Positions 43,982 to 53,540 of a DNA stretch of 64,000 nucleotides are shown in pieces. The translations under genes were made by a program, and so were the position numbers. This DNA is from CALKJU01 sp046349355 (GTDB lineage: Bacteria > Pseudomonadota > Alphaproteobacteria > Geminicoccales > Geminicoccaceae): assembly GCA_046349355.1 (NCBI GenBank), contig JAXMCM010000017.1, positions 1-64,000 of the forward strand. The letters are read 5' to 3'. The notes under the pieces were generated by a model that was given only the letters and a program-made list of their open reading frames with translations, had not been told where the DNA came from and ran no database searches. Every line of letters begins with the position of its first letter. The first letter of the stretch is position 1.

Positions 43982-45493
43982 TCAGGCCGCCATGCCGAGC
44001 GAGGCGCCGACGATCGATTCCTCCGACAGGTCGTCGCGGGCGATCTCCGCGGCGACCCGGCCGCCGCGGAAGACGACGACGCGATCGCAGACATGGACGA
44101 GCTCCAGCGTGTCCGAGCTGAGCAGGAGGATGGCGGCACCGTCGGCCGCCATGCGCCGCAGCCGCGCGTAGATCTCGCGCTTGGTCTCGACGTCGACGCC
44201 GCGGGTCGGGTCGTTGAGCAGGAAGATGCGCGGCGCCAGCGGCATCCAGCGGCCGATGGCGATCTTCTGCTGGTTGCCGCCGGACAGGACCTGGGCCGCG
44301 TCGCGGACGTCGGCGATCTTGATGGCGAAGTCGGCGACGAGGCCGGTGGCGGTCGTGGACTCGGCCGCGAGCTTGCGCAGGCCGTTGCCGGCCAGCCGGC
44401 GCAGCGCCGGCAGGACGAGGTTGAAGCGGATCGGCAGCGGCAGCAGCAGCGCCTCGCGCTTGCGGTCGGCCGGCACGTAGGCGATGCCGGCGGCGGCGGC
44501 CTCGCCGGGCGTGCGCGGTGTCCTGGCAGCACCGTCGACGACCAGCTCGCCGGCCTGCAGCGGCAGGTCGCCGTAGAGCGCGCGCAGGGCCTCCTCCTGA
44601 CCCTGGCCGAGCAGGCCGCCCAGGCCCAGCACCTCGCCGTAGCGGGCTTCTAGGTCGACGCCGGCGATGCCCTCGGCGACGAGGCCGCGGGCGCGCAGGG
44701 CGGTGGCACCGGCGGCGGCGACGCGCTCGTGCGGGAACAGGTCGCCGGGCTCGCGGCCGACCATCAGCCGGACCAGCGCCTTGGGATCGCTGCCGGCGAG
44801 GCTCTGGTCGGCGGTGACGACGCCGTCCTTCAGCACCGTCACCCACTGGCAGAGCTCGAGCACCTCGTTGAGGCGGTGCGAGATGTAGAGGACGGCGACG
44901 CCGTCATTCTGCAGCTCGCGGACGAGGCCGAACAGGGTCGCCACCTCGTGCCCGGTGAGCGACGAGGTCGGCTCGTCGAGGATCAGGACGCGTGGCTTCG
45001 ACCACAGCGCCTTGGCGATCTCGACCAGCTGCCGGCGGCCGAGCGGCAGCGCCTCGACCGGCAGGTCGACCGGCACGTCGAGGCCGAGGCGGGCGCAGAG
45101 CCGTTCCGTCTCGGCGGCGAGCCGGGTGTAGTCGATGAAGCCGCCGCGCTTCGGCATCGCGCCCATGGCGATGTTCTCGGCCACCGAGAGATGCGGGGCG
45201 AGGCTCAGCTCCTGCTGGACGACGGCCACGCCCAGCCGCCGCGCCTCGGCCGGCGACAGGCCACGCCGCGCCTGCCCGTCGACGAGGATGGCGCCCTCGT
45301 CCGGCTGCAGGACGCCCGACAGCAGATTGATGAGCGTGCTCTTGCCCGCCCCGTTCTCGCCGAGCAGCGCATGGACACGGCCCGGGCGGATCTCGATCGA
45401 GACCCGCCGCAGGACCGTGTTCTCGAAGAAGCGCTTGCTGACCTCGCGCGCGGCGAGGACGGGCGGCGCCGCGACGTCGCCCGTCCCGGTCAC
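43982..45493 (-). CDS. Ribose-type ABC transporter ATP-binding protein (two NBDs)
   Basis: 503 residues with two nucleotide-binding domains. The first has Walker A GENGAGKST, signature-region LPLGRRQLVEIAKAL and Walker B VLILDEPTSSL. The second has a degenerate Walker A (GGLLGQGQEE), signature LSGGNQQKIAIGRW and FLLNDPTRGVD, as in RbsA, XylG and MglA. GTG 45493 is used; no strong ribosome-binding site is seen. Follows the binding protein gene by ten bases. Confidence 0.92.
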   Translation of the reverse strand: MTGTGDVAAPPVLAAREVSKRFFENTVLRRVSIEIRPGRVHALLGENGAGKSTLINLLSGVLQPDEGAILVDGQARRGLSPAEARRLGVAVVQQELSLAPHLSVAENIAMGAMPKRGGFIDYTRLAAETERLCARLGLDVPVDLPVEALPLGRRQLVEIAKALWSKPRVLILDEPTSSLTGHEVATLFGLVRELQNDGVAVLYISHRLNEVLELCQWVTVLKDGVVTADQSLAGSDPKALVRLMVGREPGDLFPHERVAAAGATALRARGLVAEGIAGVDLEARYGEVLGLGGLLGQGQEEALRALYGDLPLQAGELVVDGAARTPRTPGEAAAAGIAYVPADRKREALLLPLPIRFNLVLPALRRLAGNGLRKLAAESTTATGLVADFAIKIADVRDAAQVLSGGNQQKIAIGRWMPLAPRIFLLNDPTRGVDVETKREIYARLRRMAADGAAILLLSSDTLELVHVCDRVVVFRGGRVAAEIARDDLSEESIVGASLGMAA

Positions 45494-45503
45494 GATGCGC
45501 GGC

Positions 45504-46565
45504 TCACTTCGCCGCGAGCAGCTGGTCGAACATCTCCAGGCTGTACGGCGAGTAGATGTAGCCGTCGGCCGGGAAGTCCTTGGCGCGGGCGAGGTACTCG
45601 TCGAGATTGCTGTTGTCGATGATCGGCAGCGGCACCTCGACGAAGGCCGGGACCTCCTTGCCCTCGAGCGCCTGCACGGCGGCGTAGACGCCGAAGCCGC
45701 CCAGCCAGTTGGGCTGCATCGTCGCCCAGGCGGTCAGCCCCTTCTCCTTCCAGAGCTCAAGGAACAGCCGGTAGTTCTCGCCGGTCATCGGGACCATGTC
45801 GCGGCCCTGCTTGTCCATGGCGAGGATGGCGCCGGCGGTAAGCGCACCGCCGAGGCTGAGGATGCCGTCGATCTCCGGGTACTGGAACAGCAGGCTGGTC
45901 ATCGCCTCCTGCGCCGGGGCGGCGTTGTAGGCGGTGTTGGTCTCGGTCAGCACCTTGACGTCGGGGTGCGCCGCCAGGACCGGGGTGGCGCCGGCGCGAC
46001 GGTCGTCGCTGACCGAGATGCCGGCCGGGCCGTTCATGATGATGATGTTGCCCTTGCCGCCCATCTTGTCGATCAGGAACTCGGCCGCCTGCTTGCCCCA
46101 CTTGTTGCTGTCGGTGTTGATCTTCACCGTCAGCTGGTCGGTGGTGACGAGGCTGTCGACGTTGGCGACGGCGATGCCCTTCTCGCAGGCCTGCTCGATC
46201 ACCCGGTTCAGCGCGGTCGAGGAGCCGGCGATCACCACGATGACGTCGACGTCGGCGTCGATCATCGACTGGATCTGGGCGATCTGGGTGTTGGCGTTGC
46301 CCTCGGCGTCGGTGACGACGTAGCTGTCGGCGAGGCCCTTGGCCTTGAGCTGGTTGAACACGTCCTCGATGGTGCCCGAGGTCTGCTTCATCCAGGTCGG
46401 CACGGAATAGATGTTGGCCCAGCCGATCGTGTAGGGCGCCTTGCGGTCACCCTTGATGCACTTGGCGGCGGCCTCGGCCGGGTCCGACCAGGCGCCCTGC
46501 ATCGCCAGCACGGCGGCACCCGCCGCCAGCACTCCGAGCGTGCGACGTACCATCGATCGAGCCAT
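45504..46565 (-). CDS. Ribose-type ABC transporter substrate-binding protein
   Basis: 353 residues with a Sec signal peptide (MARSMVRRTLGVLAAGAAVLAMQ...) and a Peripla_BP_4 fold: QIAQIQSMIDADVDVIVVIAG, NIIIMNGPAG, and DGILSLGGALTAGA. Such proteins bind pentoses, hexoses or deoxy sugars. ATG 46565 is preceded by GAGGGGGAT at good spacing. First gene of the operon; the 141-base gap upstream (46566-46706) has an AT-rich patch but no convincing promoter hexamers. Confidence 0.92.
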   Translation of the reverse strand: MARSMVRRTLGVLAAGAAVLAMQGAWSDPAEAAAKCIKGDRKAPYTIGWANIYSVPTWMKQTSGTIEDVFNQLKAKGLADSYVVTDAEGNANTQIAQIQSMIDADVDVIVVIAGSSTALNRVIEQACEKGIAVANVDSLVTTDQLTVKINTDSNKWGKQAAEFLIDKMGGKGNIIIMNGPAGISVSDDRRAGATPVLAAHPDVKVLTETNTAYNAAPAQEAMTSLLFQYPEIDGILSLGGALTAGAILAMDKQGRDMVPMTGENYRLFLELWKEKGLTAWATMQPNWLGGFGVYAAVQALEGKEVPAFVEVPLPIIDNSNLDEYLARAKDFPADGYIYSPYSLEMFDQLLAAK

Positions 46566-46706
46566 GGTATCCCCCTCGTTGGTTCGGCCCTGCGGCCGCC
46601 GGACCTTGGGCCGGAGCGCGATCCTAGAAGGCGACCACGAGGCTGTCGACACCGCGGCCATTCGATTGGCGGAGTGATTTATTGCTCGTTCAGCGAAGCC
46701 GAATGC

Positions 46707-47615
46707 TTACGCCATCCGGTAGAGCCGGCGGGCATTGTCGCAGAACATGGCACGCTGCTCGGCCGGCGTGAATCCGGCGACGATGGCGGCGAAGGCATGG
46801 CACCATTCGGCGTAGCCGATGTGCAGCCCGGCCACCGGAAAGTCGCTGCCGAACAGGCAGCGATCGGTCCCGAAGGCGTCGATGCAGGCCATGGCCACCG
46901 GGCGCAGGCTGTCGGCGGTCCAGTTGTGGTCGTAGGCGACGAGGTCGGAGATCTTGATGGCCACGTTCGGCCGCTCGGCAAGCCGGCGCAGGCCTTCGCG
47001 CCAGACGGCCATGCCGTCGGCGTCGCGGTCGACCGGGCTGGCGACGTGGTTGACGATGATCTGCGTGCCCGGGAAGTCGGCCGCCAGCCGGGCGGCGTCG
47101 GCCAGCTGGCCGGGATAGAGCATCAGGTCGAACGACAGGCCCAGCGGGGCGAGGCGGGCGAAGCCGGCGCGCCAGGCCGGGTCGTCCATCAGGTCCGGCC
47201 GCTCGACGAACCGCTTGGCCGGGTCGCGGTGCCAGCTGACGATGTGCCGGACGCCACGGACCCGCGGCGAGGCGGCGAGCTGCGCCTCGAGCACCTCGCC
47301 GACCCGCGGGCTGTCGAGCGGGGCATGGACGACCAGCACCGTCGGCAGGCCGCTCGCGCTAGCGACTTCCTCGAGCCAGCGGGTCTCGCCGACGCAGTCC
47401 GGGCGGTCCCAGCCGGCCTCGATGTGGACGCTGCCGACGAGGTCGGTGCCGGCCGCGTCGCGCCGCAGGTCGTCCGGCAGGTAGTTGCGGTAGAGCGGGG
47501 AGGGGTCGCCGAAGACCATCTCGCGGCCGGGCTCGGGCGACAGCCAGGGGTGCCTGCCGAGCGCCAGGTCCCAGAAGTGATGGTGCGCATCGACGACCGG
47601 CCCGGCGTAGGTCAC
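46707..47615 (-). CDS. Amidohydrolase 2 family protein (lactonase type)
   Basis: 302 residues of the PF04909 amidohydrolase family that includes L-fuconolactonase, L-rhamnono-lactonase and PDC lactonase. Visible: VVDAHHHFWDLALGRHPWL at the N-terminus, HIEAGWDRP, IIVNHVASPVDRD and CLFGSDFPV. The HHHFWD start is characteristic of the sugar lactonases. GTG 47615 overlaps the M20 peptidase stop by four bases. With the adjacent sugar transporter and the nearby fuculose-type aldolase it may open a deoxy-sugar lactone (inference). Confidence 0.85.
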   Translation of the reverse strand: MTYAGPVVDAHHHFWDLALGRHPWLSPEPGREMVFGDPSPLYRNYLPDDLRRDAAGTDLVGSVHIEAGWDRPDCVGETRWLEEVASASGLPTVLVVHAPLDSPRVGEVLEAQLAASPRVRGVRHIVSWHRDPAKRFVERPDLMDDPAWRAGFARLAPLGLSFDLMLYPGQLADAARLAADFPGTQIIVNHVASPVDRDADGMAVWREGLRRLAERPNVAIKISDLVAYDHNWTADSLRPVAMACIDAFGTDRCLFGSDFPVAGLHIGYAEWCHAFAAIVAGFTPAEQRAMFCDNARRLYRMA

Positions 47616-48769
47616 CGCCCGCCCCCGGCGAAGTAGGCCAGCGCCAGGTCGCGGTAGATGATGGCGGCGCGCGCCAGCTCGTCCTCGGGCACGTACTCGT
47701 CCGGCTTGTGGGCCATGCCCAGCGAGCCCGGGCCCAGCACCACGCCCTTGATGCCGACGCGCTGGAAGTGGACGAGGTCGCAGCCGCCGAGAAAGCCGAT
47801 AGGACCCGCCGGCTCGACGCCGTTGGCGCGGGCGGCGCCGACGGCGGCACGGATGATCGGGTCGTCGGCCGGCGTCTCGCTTGGGCCGGCGGTCGAGGTG
47901 TAGCCGAGGATCTCGGTGGCGATGCCGTCCTCGGCGAGGGCCGCCGCCAGCAGGGCGCGGATCTCCTGGTCGACCGCCTCCGGCTGCTCGCTCGGCAGGA
48001 CGCGGCGGTCGATGGTCAGCTCGCACCAGGGCGGCACAATGTTGTCGGCGATGCCGCCGTGGATGCGGGTGACGGACAGGCTCGACGGGCCCACCAGCGG
48101 ATGCAGCTTGGTGCGCAGCCGGGCGTCCTCGGCGGCGAGGCGGGCGATCAGCTTGCCGGCCTTGACGATGGCGTTGTCGCCGAGGTCGGGACGGCCGGAA
48201 TGGGCGCTCTTGCCGGCGATGCGGATGCGCGGCCGCAGCACGCCCTTGTGCGCCGACACGGCACTCAGGTCGGTGGGCTCGCCGACGACCACCCGGTCGA
48301 CGCCGGGATGATCGGCGGCGAAGGCCTTGGCGCCGGTGCTGCCGACCTCCTCGTCGGCGACGAAAACGCCGACGAGGCGGCCCGACCAGCGGCCGCGCTC
48401 GGCCGCCAGCATCGCCATGGCCTCGACCATCGAGGCGATCGAGCCCTTGGCGTCGCAGGCGCCGCGGCCGATCAGCCGGCCGTGCTCGGCGCGCAGGGTC
48501 CATGGATCGCCGGTCCAGCCGTTGCCGGCCGGGATCACGTCGAGATGTGAGTTGAAGGCGAGGCAGGGACCGGGGCCGTTGTCGATGATGCCGACGACGT
48601 TCTCGCGGTTCTCGGCGACCGCCTGGTAGCTGACGGTGCAGCCGATGGTGGCGAGCTCCTCGCCGAGCCAGCGGGCCGATTCGGCCTCGTTGCCGGGCAG
48701 GTTCTCGGTCGGCCAGGCGACCAGCCCGGCCAGCCGCTGGCGCAACCGCGCCGTATCCGGACCCGTCAT
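47612..48769 (-). CDS. M20 family deacylase (acetylornithine deacetylase/DapE-like)
   Basis: 385 residues. Zinc-site motifs FNSHLDVIPAG, GRGACDAKGS, VADEEVGS and VVGEPTD, plus the dimerisation insert with GKSAHSGRP and the closing GPGSLGMAHKPDEYV. Members hydrolyse N-acyl amino acids such as N-acetylornithine. ATG 48769 follows GGGGGAG; a longer frame upstream to 48865 lacks similarity. Coupled with the lactonase-type gene, which suggests a catabolic N-deacylase rather than arginine synthesis. Confidence 0.87.
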   Translation of the reverse strand: MTGPDTARLRQRLAGLVAWPTENLPGNEAESARWLGEELATIGCTVSYQAVAENRENVVGIIDNGPGPCLAFNSHLDVIPAGNGWTGDPWTLRAEHGRLIGRGACDAKGSIASMVEAMAMLAAERGRWSGRLVGVFVADEEVGSTGAKAFAADHPGVDRVVVGEPTDLSAVSAHKGVLRPRIRIAGKSAHSGRPDLGDNAIVKAGKLIARLAAEDARLRTKLHPLVGPSSLSVTRIHGGIADNIVPPWCELTIDRRVLPSEQPEAVDQEIRALLAAALAEDGIATEILGYTSTAGPSETPADDPIIRAAVGAARANGVEPAGPIGFLGGCDLVHFQRVGIKGVVLGPGSLGMAHKPDEYVPEDELARAAIIYRDLALAYFAGGGR

Positions 48770-48885
48770 GCCCCGCTCCCCCGCCGGACCAGCCGATCCC
48801 CTCCAGCGATAGGCGCTGCGGCGGGTTGCGGCAACGGCCGAAGCCCCGCACAGTTCACGCTTCAACGCATGGGTCGACGGACGGA

Positions 48886-50694
48886 ATGGACCGGCGGACG
48901 AGCTTCAACATCTGGTACGTGCTGGGCGCCTTCCTGGCGCTCGTGCTGATCCAGGGAGCGATCGAGCAGTGGCGCCGGGTCGAGACGCTGCCCTACAGCG
49001 CCTTCCTCGCCGCGGTGAAGGACGGCCGCGTCGACGAGCTGGTCGTCACCGAGAGCCGCATCACCGGCAAGCTGCGCGACGCGAAGCCGGGCGAGCCCGA
49101 ATACTTCGTGACCGTCCGCGTCGATCCTGCCGTCGCGGCCGAGCTGGAAGGGCGCGGGCTCACCTTCAGCGGCGGGACGGACAGCAACTGGCTGGGCAGC
49201 GTGCTGTCGTGGATCCTGCCGACGGCGCTGTTCCTCGGCGTCTGGATGTTCCTGATGCGGCGGATGTCGATGGGCGGGCTCGGCGGCGGGCTGATGCAGA
49301 TCGGCCAGAGCCGCGCCAAGGTCTATGTCGAGCGCGACATCCGGGTGACCTTCGACGACGTCGCCGGCGTCGACGAGGCCAAGGCCGAGATCCGCGAGAT
49401 CGTGGCCTTCCTGAAGAACCCCAAGGAGTTCGGCCGGCTGGGCGCGCGCATGCCCAAGGGCGTGCTGCTGGTCGGCCCGCCCGGAACCGGCAAGACGCTG
49501 CTGGCCCGTGCGGTGGCCGGCGAGGCCGGCGTGCCGTTCCTGTCGATCAGCGGCTCTGAGTTCGTCGAGATGTTCGTGGGCGTGGGGGCGGCCCGCGTGC
49601 GCGACCTGTTCGAGCAGGCGCGCAAGATGGCGCCGGCCATCATCTTCATCGACGAGCTCGACGCCCTGGGCCGGGCGCGCGGCGCCGGGCCGATGAGCGG
49701 CGGCCATGACGAGAAGGAGCAGACGCTGAACCAGCTGCTGGTCGAGCTCGACGGCTTCGACCGCAGCTCGGGCGTGGTGATCCTCGCCGCCACCAACCGG
49801 CCGGAGATCCTCGACCCGGCGCTGCTCCGCGCCGGCCGGTTCGACCGCCAGGTGCTGGTCGACCGCCCGGACAAGGCCGGGCGCATCCAGATCCTCGCCG
49901 TGCACGTGAAGAAGGTGACGCTCGACCCGTCGCTGCGGCTGGAGGACGTGGCGGCGCTGACGCCGGGCTTCACCGGCGCCGACCTCGCCAACCTCGTCAA
50001 CGAGGCGGCCCTCGTCGCCACCCGGCGCGGGGCGGACCGGGTCGATCTCGACGACTTCACGGCGGCGGTGGAGCGCATCGTCGCCGGCCTCGAGAAGCGC
50101 AACCGGCTGCTCAATCCGCGCGAGCGCAGGACGGTGGCCTATCACGAGCTGGGCCACGCGCTGGTGGCGCTGGCCCTGCCGGGCGTCGACCCGGTGCAAA
50201 AGGTCTCGATCATCCCGCGCGGGGTCGGGGCGCTCGGCTACACGCTGCAGCGGCCGATCGAGGACCGGTTCCTGATGGCGCGGCACGAGCTCGAGGACAA
50301 GATGACGGTCCTGCTCGCCGGCCGGGCGGCCGAGGCGCTGGTGTTCGAGGAGGTGTCGACCGGTGCCGCCGACGACCTGCAGCGGGCGACCGAGATCGCC
50401 CGCTCGATGGTGACCCGCTACGGCATGAACGCCGAGCTCGGCCAGGCGGCCTACGAGACCGAGCGCGGCACCTTCCTCGGCCAGCCGGTCGAGGGCGGCG
50501 GCCGTCGCTTCAGCGAGGACACCGCCCGCGAGATCGACGTCGCGGTGAAGCGGCTGGTCGACGACGCCTTCGCGCGGGCCAAGGCGATCCTCGCCGCCCG
50601 CCGGGCCGAGCTCGACCGGCTGGCCGTCGTCCTGCTCGAGCGCGAGACGCTGACCGCCGCCGAGCTGCCGGCGCCGACCGCTCCTACGGCGTGA
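48886..50694 (+). CDS. ftsH: FtsH family ATP-dependent zinc metalloprotease
   Basis: 602 residues. Membrane helices at about 8-26 and 103-122 frame a small periplasmic domain. AAA domain: Walker A GPPGTGKT, Walker B IIFIDELDALG, pore motif MFVGVGAARVRD, second region of homology AATNRPEILDPALLRAGRFD. Protease zinc site H420-E421-L-G-H424 (most FtsH have HEAGH), third ligand in STGAADDL. Degrades membrane and regulatory proteins. Shorter than typical housekeeping FtsH and not beside tilS, so probably a second copy. Its end overlaps the convergent dehydrogenase by 11 bases. Confidence 0.92.
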   Translation: MDRRTSFNIWYVLGAFLALVLIQGAIEQWRRVETLPYSAFLAAVKDGRVDELVVTESRITGKLRDAKPGEPEYFVTVRVDPAVAAELEGRGLTFSGGTDSNWLGSVLSWILPTALFLGVWMFLMRRMSMGGLGGGLMQIGQSRAKVYVERDIRVTFDDVAGVDEAKAEIREIVAFLKNPKEFGRLGARMPKGVLLVGPPGTGKTLLARAVAGEAGVPFLSISGSEFVEMFVGVGAARVRDLFEQARKMAPAIIFIDELDALGRARGAGPMSGGHDEKEQTLNQLLVELDGFDRSSGVVILAATNRPEILDPALLRAGRFDRQVLVDRPDKAGRIQILAVHVKKVTLDPSLRLEDVAALTPGFTGADLANLVNEAALVATRRGADRVDLDDFTAAVERIVAGLEKRNRLLNPRERRTVAYHELGHALVALALPGVDPVQKVSIIPRGVGALGYTLQRPIEDRFLMARHELEDKMTVLLAGRAAEALVFEEVSTGAADDLQRATEIARSMVTRYGMNAELGQAAYETERGTFLGQPVEGGGRRFSEDTAREIDVAVKRLVDDAFARAKAILAARRAELDRLAVVLLERETLTAAELPAPTAPTA

Positions 50695-51760
50695 TCGCCA
50701 CCTTGAGCACGCCGTCGCGCTGGTGGGCGAAGAGGTCGTAGGCCTCCTCGATCTGCTCCAGCCTGAAGCGGTGGGTCACCATCGGCCGCAGGTCGACGCG
50801 GCCCGAGGCGATGACGCCCATGAGCCGGCGCATCCGCTCCTTGCCGCCGGGGCAGAGCGTCGTGACGATCCGGTTGTCGCCGAGGCCGGCGGCAAAGGCA
50901 CCGAGCGGGATCCTGAGGTCGGAGCTGTAGACGCCGAGGCTCGACAGGGTGCCGCCGGGGCGCAGCACGCGCAGGGCCGCCTCGAAGGTGGCCTGCGTGC
51001 CCAGCGCCTCGATGGCGACGTCGACGCCGCGGCCGTCGGTCAGCCGCATGATCGCCTCGACCGGGTCCTCCTTGCGGAAGTCGACCGCGTGGTCGGCGCC
51101 GAGCTGGCGGGCGACGTCGAGCCGCCGTGCCACGGTGTCGACGCCGATGATGGTGGTCGCCCCCATCAGCCGCGCCCCGGCGGTGGCGCAGAGGCCGATC
51201 GGGCCCTGCGCGAACACGGCCACCGTATCGCCGATCCGCACCGCCCCGCTCTCGGCACCCGAGAAGCCGGTCGACATGATGTCCGGGCACATCAGCACCT
51301 GCTCGTCCGACAGCCCGTCGGGCACCGGTGCTAGGTTGGCCATGGCATCCGGCACCAGCACGTACTCGGCCTGGGTCCCGTCGATGGTGTTGCCGAACTT
51401 CCAGCCGCCGATGGCCTTCCAGCCATGCGGCGTCCCGGGACCGTCCTGGGCGTGGCAGCCGCACAGGCTGGCATTGCTGTGGCCCGACGGCGTGATCGCC
51501 CCGGCGATGACCCGCTGGCCCTCGCGGTAGCCCTTCACGGCCGAGCCCAGCTTCTCGACGACTCCGACCGGCTCGTGGCCGACGGTGAGGCCCTTCGCCA
51601 CCGGGTACTCGCCCTTGAGGATGTGGACGTCGGTGCCGCAGATGGTGGTGGTGGTGATGCGCACCAGCGCGTCGAGCGGGCCGACGTCCGGCACCGGCTT
51701 CTCGTCGAGGACGATGCGGCCGGGCTCCACGAAGATCGCGGCCTTCATCCTGCTTGCCAT
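50684..51760 (-). CDS. Zinc-dependent secondary alcohol dehydrogenase type MDR
   Basis: 358 residues, medium-chain dehydrogenase. Catalytic zinc ligands Cys41 (ICGTDVH), His62 (VGHEPVG) and Asp160 (CPDIMSTGFSGAE). An Asp as third ligand is the pattern of Thermoanaerobacter and Clostridium secondary alcohol dehydrogenases. The four-cysteine structural zinc lobe is absent. NAD(P)-binding fold around AVFAQGPIGLCATAGARLMG. ATG 51760 is preceded by GGGGAGGA. Divergent from a GMC gene across a region with a strong dyad. Confidence 0.9.
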   Translation of the reverse strand: MASRMKAAIFVEPGRIVLDEKPVPDVGPLDALVRITTTTICGTDVHILKGEYPVAKGLTVGHEPVGVVEKLGSAVKGYREGQRVIAGAITPSGHSNASLCGCHAQDGPGTPHGWKAIGGWKFGNTIDGTQAEYVLVPDAMANLAPVPDGLSDEQVLMCPDIMSTGFSGAESGAVRIGDTVAVFAQGPIGLCATAGARLMGATTIIGVDTVARRLDVARQLGADHAVDFRKEDPVEAIMRLTDGRGVDVAIEALGTQATFEAALRVLRPGGTLSSLGVYSSDLRIPLGAFAAGLGDNRIVTTLCPGGKERMRRLMGVIASGRVDLRPMVTHRFRLEQIEEAYDLFAHQRDGVLKVAITP

Positions 51761-51843
51761 CGTCTGATCCTCCCCTGTGCAGCCAAAGCACCGGGAAGCT
51801 TACGCCCGTCGTCCGTTCCGTGCGGTGACAAAGCCGGGGGTGC

Positions 51844-51876
51844 GGCAACGTATCCCCGCGGTCGCGGGTCGTTGCC
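51844..51876. promoter_or_regulatory. Extended dyad between divergent dehydrogenase genes
   Basis: Nested symmetry: GGCAACG (51844-51850) with CGTTGCC (51870-51876), and inside it CCCGCG (51855-51860) with CGCGGG (51863-51868). It lies centrally in the 161-base divergent gap, a natural place for an operator controlling both genes. Confidence 0.45.
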
Positions 51877-51921
51877 CGCAGGCGGCCGGCATGCTCTGTA
51901 CCGGGCGCGGGGAGGGCGGAC

Positions 51922-53532
51922 ATGGCCGAGGCCAGCTACGACTACATCGTGATCGGTGCCGGCTCGGCCGGGTGCGTGCTGGCGGCACGGCTCAGCGAGG
52001 ATCCGCGCAACCGCGTGCTGCTGCTGGAGGCGGGGCCCGAGGACCGCAATCCGTGGATCCACCTGCCCATCGGCTACTACAAGACGATGTTCGACCCGAA
52101 CATCACCTGGACCTTCAAGACCGAGCCCGAGCCCGAGCTCGACAACCGGCAGATCCTGTGGCCGCGCGGCAAGGTGCTGGGCGGCACCTCGTCGATCAAC
52201 GGCCTCGCCTATGTCCGCGGCCAGGCCGAGGACTACGACCACTGGCGCCAGCTCGGGAACACCGGCTGGGGCTACGACGATGTCCTGCCCTATTTCCGCA
52301 AGGCCGAGGACTTCGGCCGCGGTGCCGACACCTGGCACGGCAAGGGCGGCCCGCTCGGCGTCAGCGACCCGACCTACAAGCTCGAGCTGTGCGAGGCCTT
52401 CGTCCGGGCGGCGGTCGAGGCCGGCATCCCGTTCAATCCGGACTACAACGGCGCCACGCAGGAGGGCGTCGGCTACTTCCAGCTGACCCTGCGCAACGGC
52501 CGCCGCTGCAGCGCCGCCGTCGGCTACCTCAAGCCGGCGCGGCGCCGGCCGAACCTGCGCATCGAGACGGAGGCGCTGACCACGCGGCTGCTGCTCGAGG
52601 GCCGCCGCGTCGTCGGCGTCGAGTACCGCAAGCACGGGCGCCGCGAGCAGGTGCGGGCCGGTCGCGAGACGGTGCTGGCGACGGGGGCCATCGGCTCGCC
52701 GCAGATCCTGATGCTCTCCGGCATCGGCGACGGCGACGAGCTCGCCGCCCTCGGCGTCAAGCCGGTCCATCACCTGCCCGGCGTCGGCAAGGCGATGCAG
52801 GACCATTTCCAGGCCCGCGGAGTCTACCGCTCGCCGGTGCCGGTGACGCTGAACGACTTCTCGCGCTCGCTGATTGGCAAGGCGAAGATGGGCATCGAGT
52901 GGGCGCTGTTCCGGCGCGGCCCGCTGACCACCGGGGCCGGGGTCGTGACCCTGTTCGCGCGGACCCGGCCCGAGGTGGCGACGCCGGACATCGAGTTCCA
53001 CGTCATCCCGTTCTCGGCCGAGCGCCCGGGCGAGCCGCTGCATCCCTATTCGGGCTACACGGTGTCGGTCTGCCAGCTGCGCCCGGAGAGCCGCGGCACG
53101 CTCACCTTGCGCGACATCGACCCGGAGAGCCCGCCCGTCATCCGCGCCAACTACCTGAGCACCGAGGTCGACCGGCAGACGATGGTCGACGGCATGAAGC
53201 TGGTGCGCCGGATCATGGACCAGCCGGCGATCCGGCCGTACAACGCCCAGGAGATGCTGCCCGGTGCCGCGGTCGTCAGCGATGCCGACCTGCTGGCCTA
53301 CGTCCGCGCCCGCGGCGGCACGATCTTCCACCCGACCAGCACCTGCCGGATGGGTCCCGACGGCGACACCGGGGCGGTGGTCGACCCACGCCTGCGCGTG
53401 CACGGGCTCGACGGCCTGCGCATTGCCGACGGCTCGATCATGCCGGCGGTGGTCTCGGGGAACACCAACGCGCCGATCATCATGATCGGCGAGAAGGCGG
53501 CGGCGATGATCCTCGAGGACAAGGCCGCCTGA
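51922..53532 (+). CDS. GMC family oxidoreductase (choline dehydrogenase-like)
   Basis: 536 residues. FAD motif YIVIGAGSAGCVLAARL, GMC signatures GKVLGGTSSINGLAYVRG and TGAIGSPQILMLSGIG, and active-site His in HPTSTCRMG with Asn in GNTNAPIIMIGEKAA. Closest in style to choline/alcohol dehydrogenases of BetA type, but no betaine-pathway neighbours are present, so substrate is open. ATG 51922 follows GGGGAGGG. Third GMC enzyme in this window. Confidence 0.92.
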   Translation: MAEASYDYIVIGAGSAGCVLAARLSEDPRNRVLLLEAGPEDRNPWIHLPIGYYKTMFDPNITWTFKTEPEPELDNRQILWPRGKVLGGTSSINGLAYVRGQAEDYDHWRQLGNTGWGYDDVLPYFRKAEDFGRGADTWHGKGGPLGVSDPTYKLELCEAFVRAAVEAGIPFNPDYNGATQEGVGYFQLTLRNGRRCSAAVGYLKPARRRPNLRIETEALTTRLLLEGRRVVGVEYRKHGRREQVRAGRETVLATGAIGSPQILMLSGIGDGDELAALGVKPVHHLPGVGKAMQDHFQARGVYRSPVPVTLNDFSRSLIGKAKMGIEWALFRRGPLTTGAGVVTLFARTRPEVATPDIEFHVIPFSAERPGEPLHPYSGYTVSVCQLRPESRGTLTLRDIDPESPPVIRANYLSTEVDRQTMVDGMKLVRRIMDQPAIRPYNAQEMLPGAAVVSDADLLAYVRARGGTIFHPTSTCRMGPDGDTGAVVDPRLRVHGLDGLRIADGSIMPAVVSGNTNAPIIMIGEKAAAMILEDKAA

Positions 53533-53540
53533 GACGGTCC

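Noticed and set aside
46566..46706. Promoter for the ribose-type transporter operon
   Set aside because: The AT-rich patch at 46675-46690 lacks hexamers with acceptable match and spacing, so I left it uncalled.
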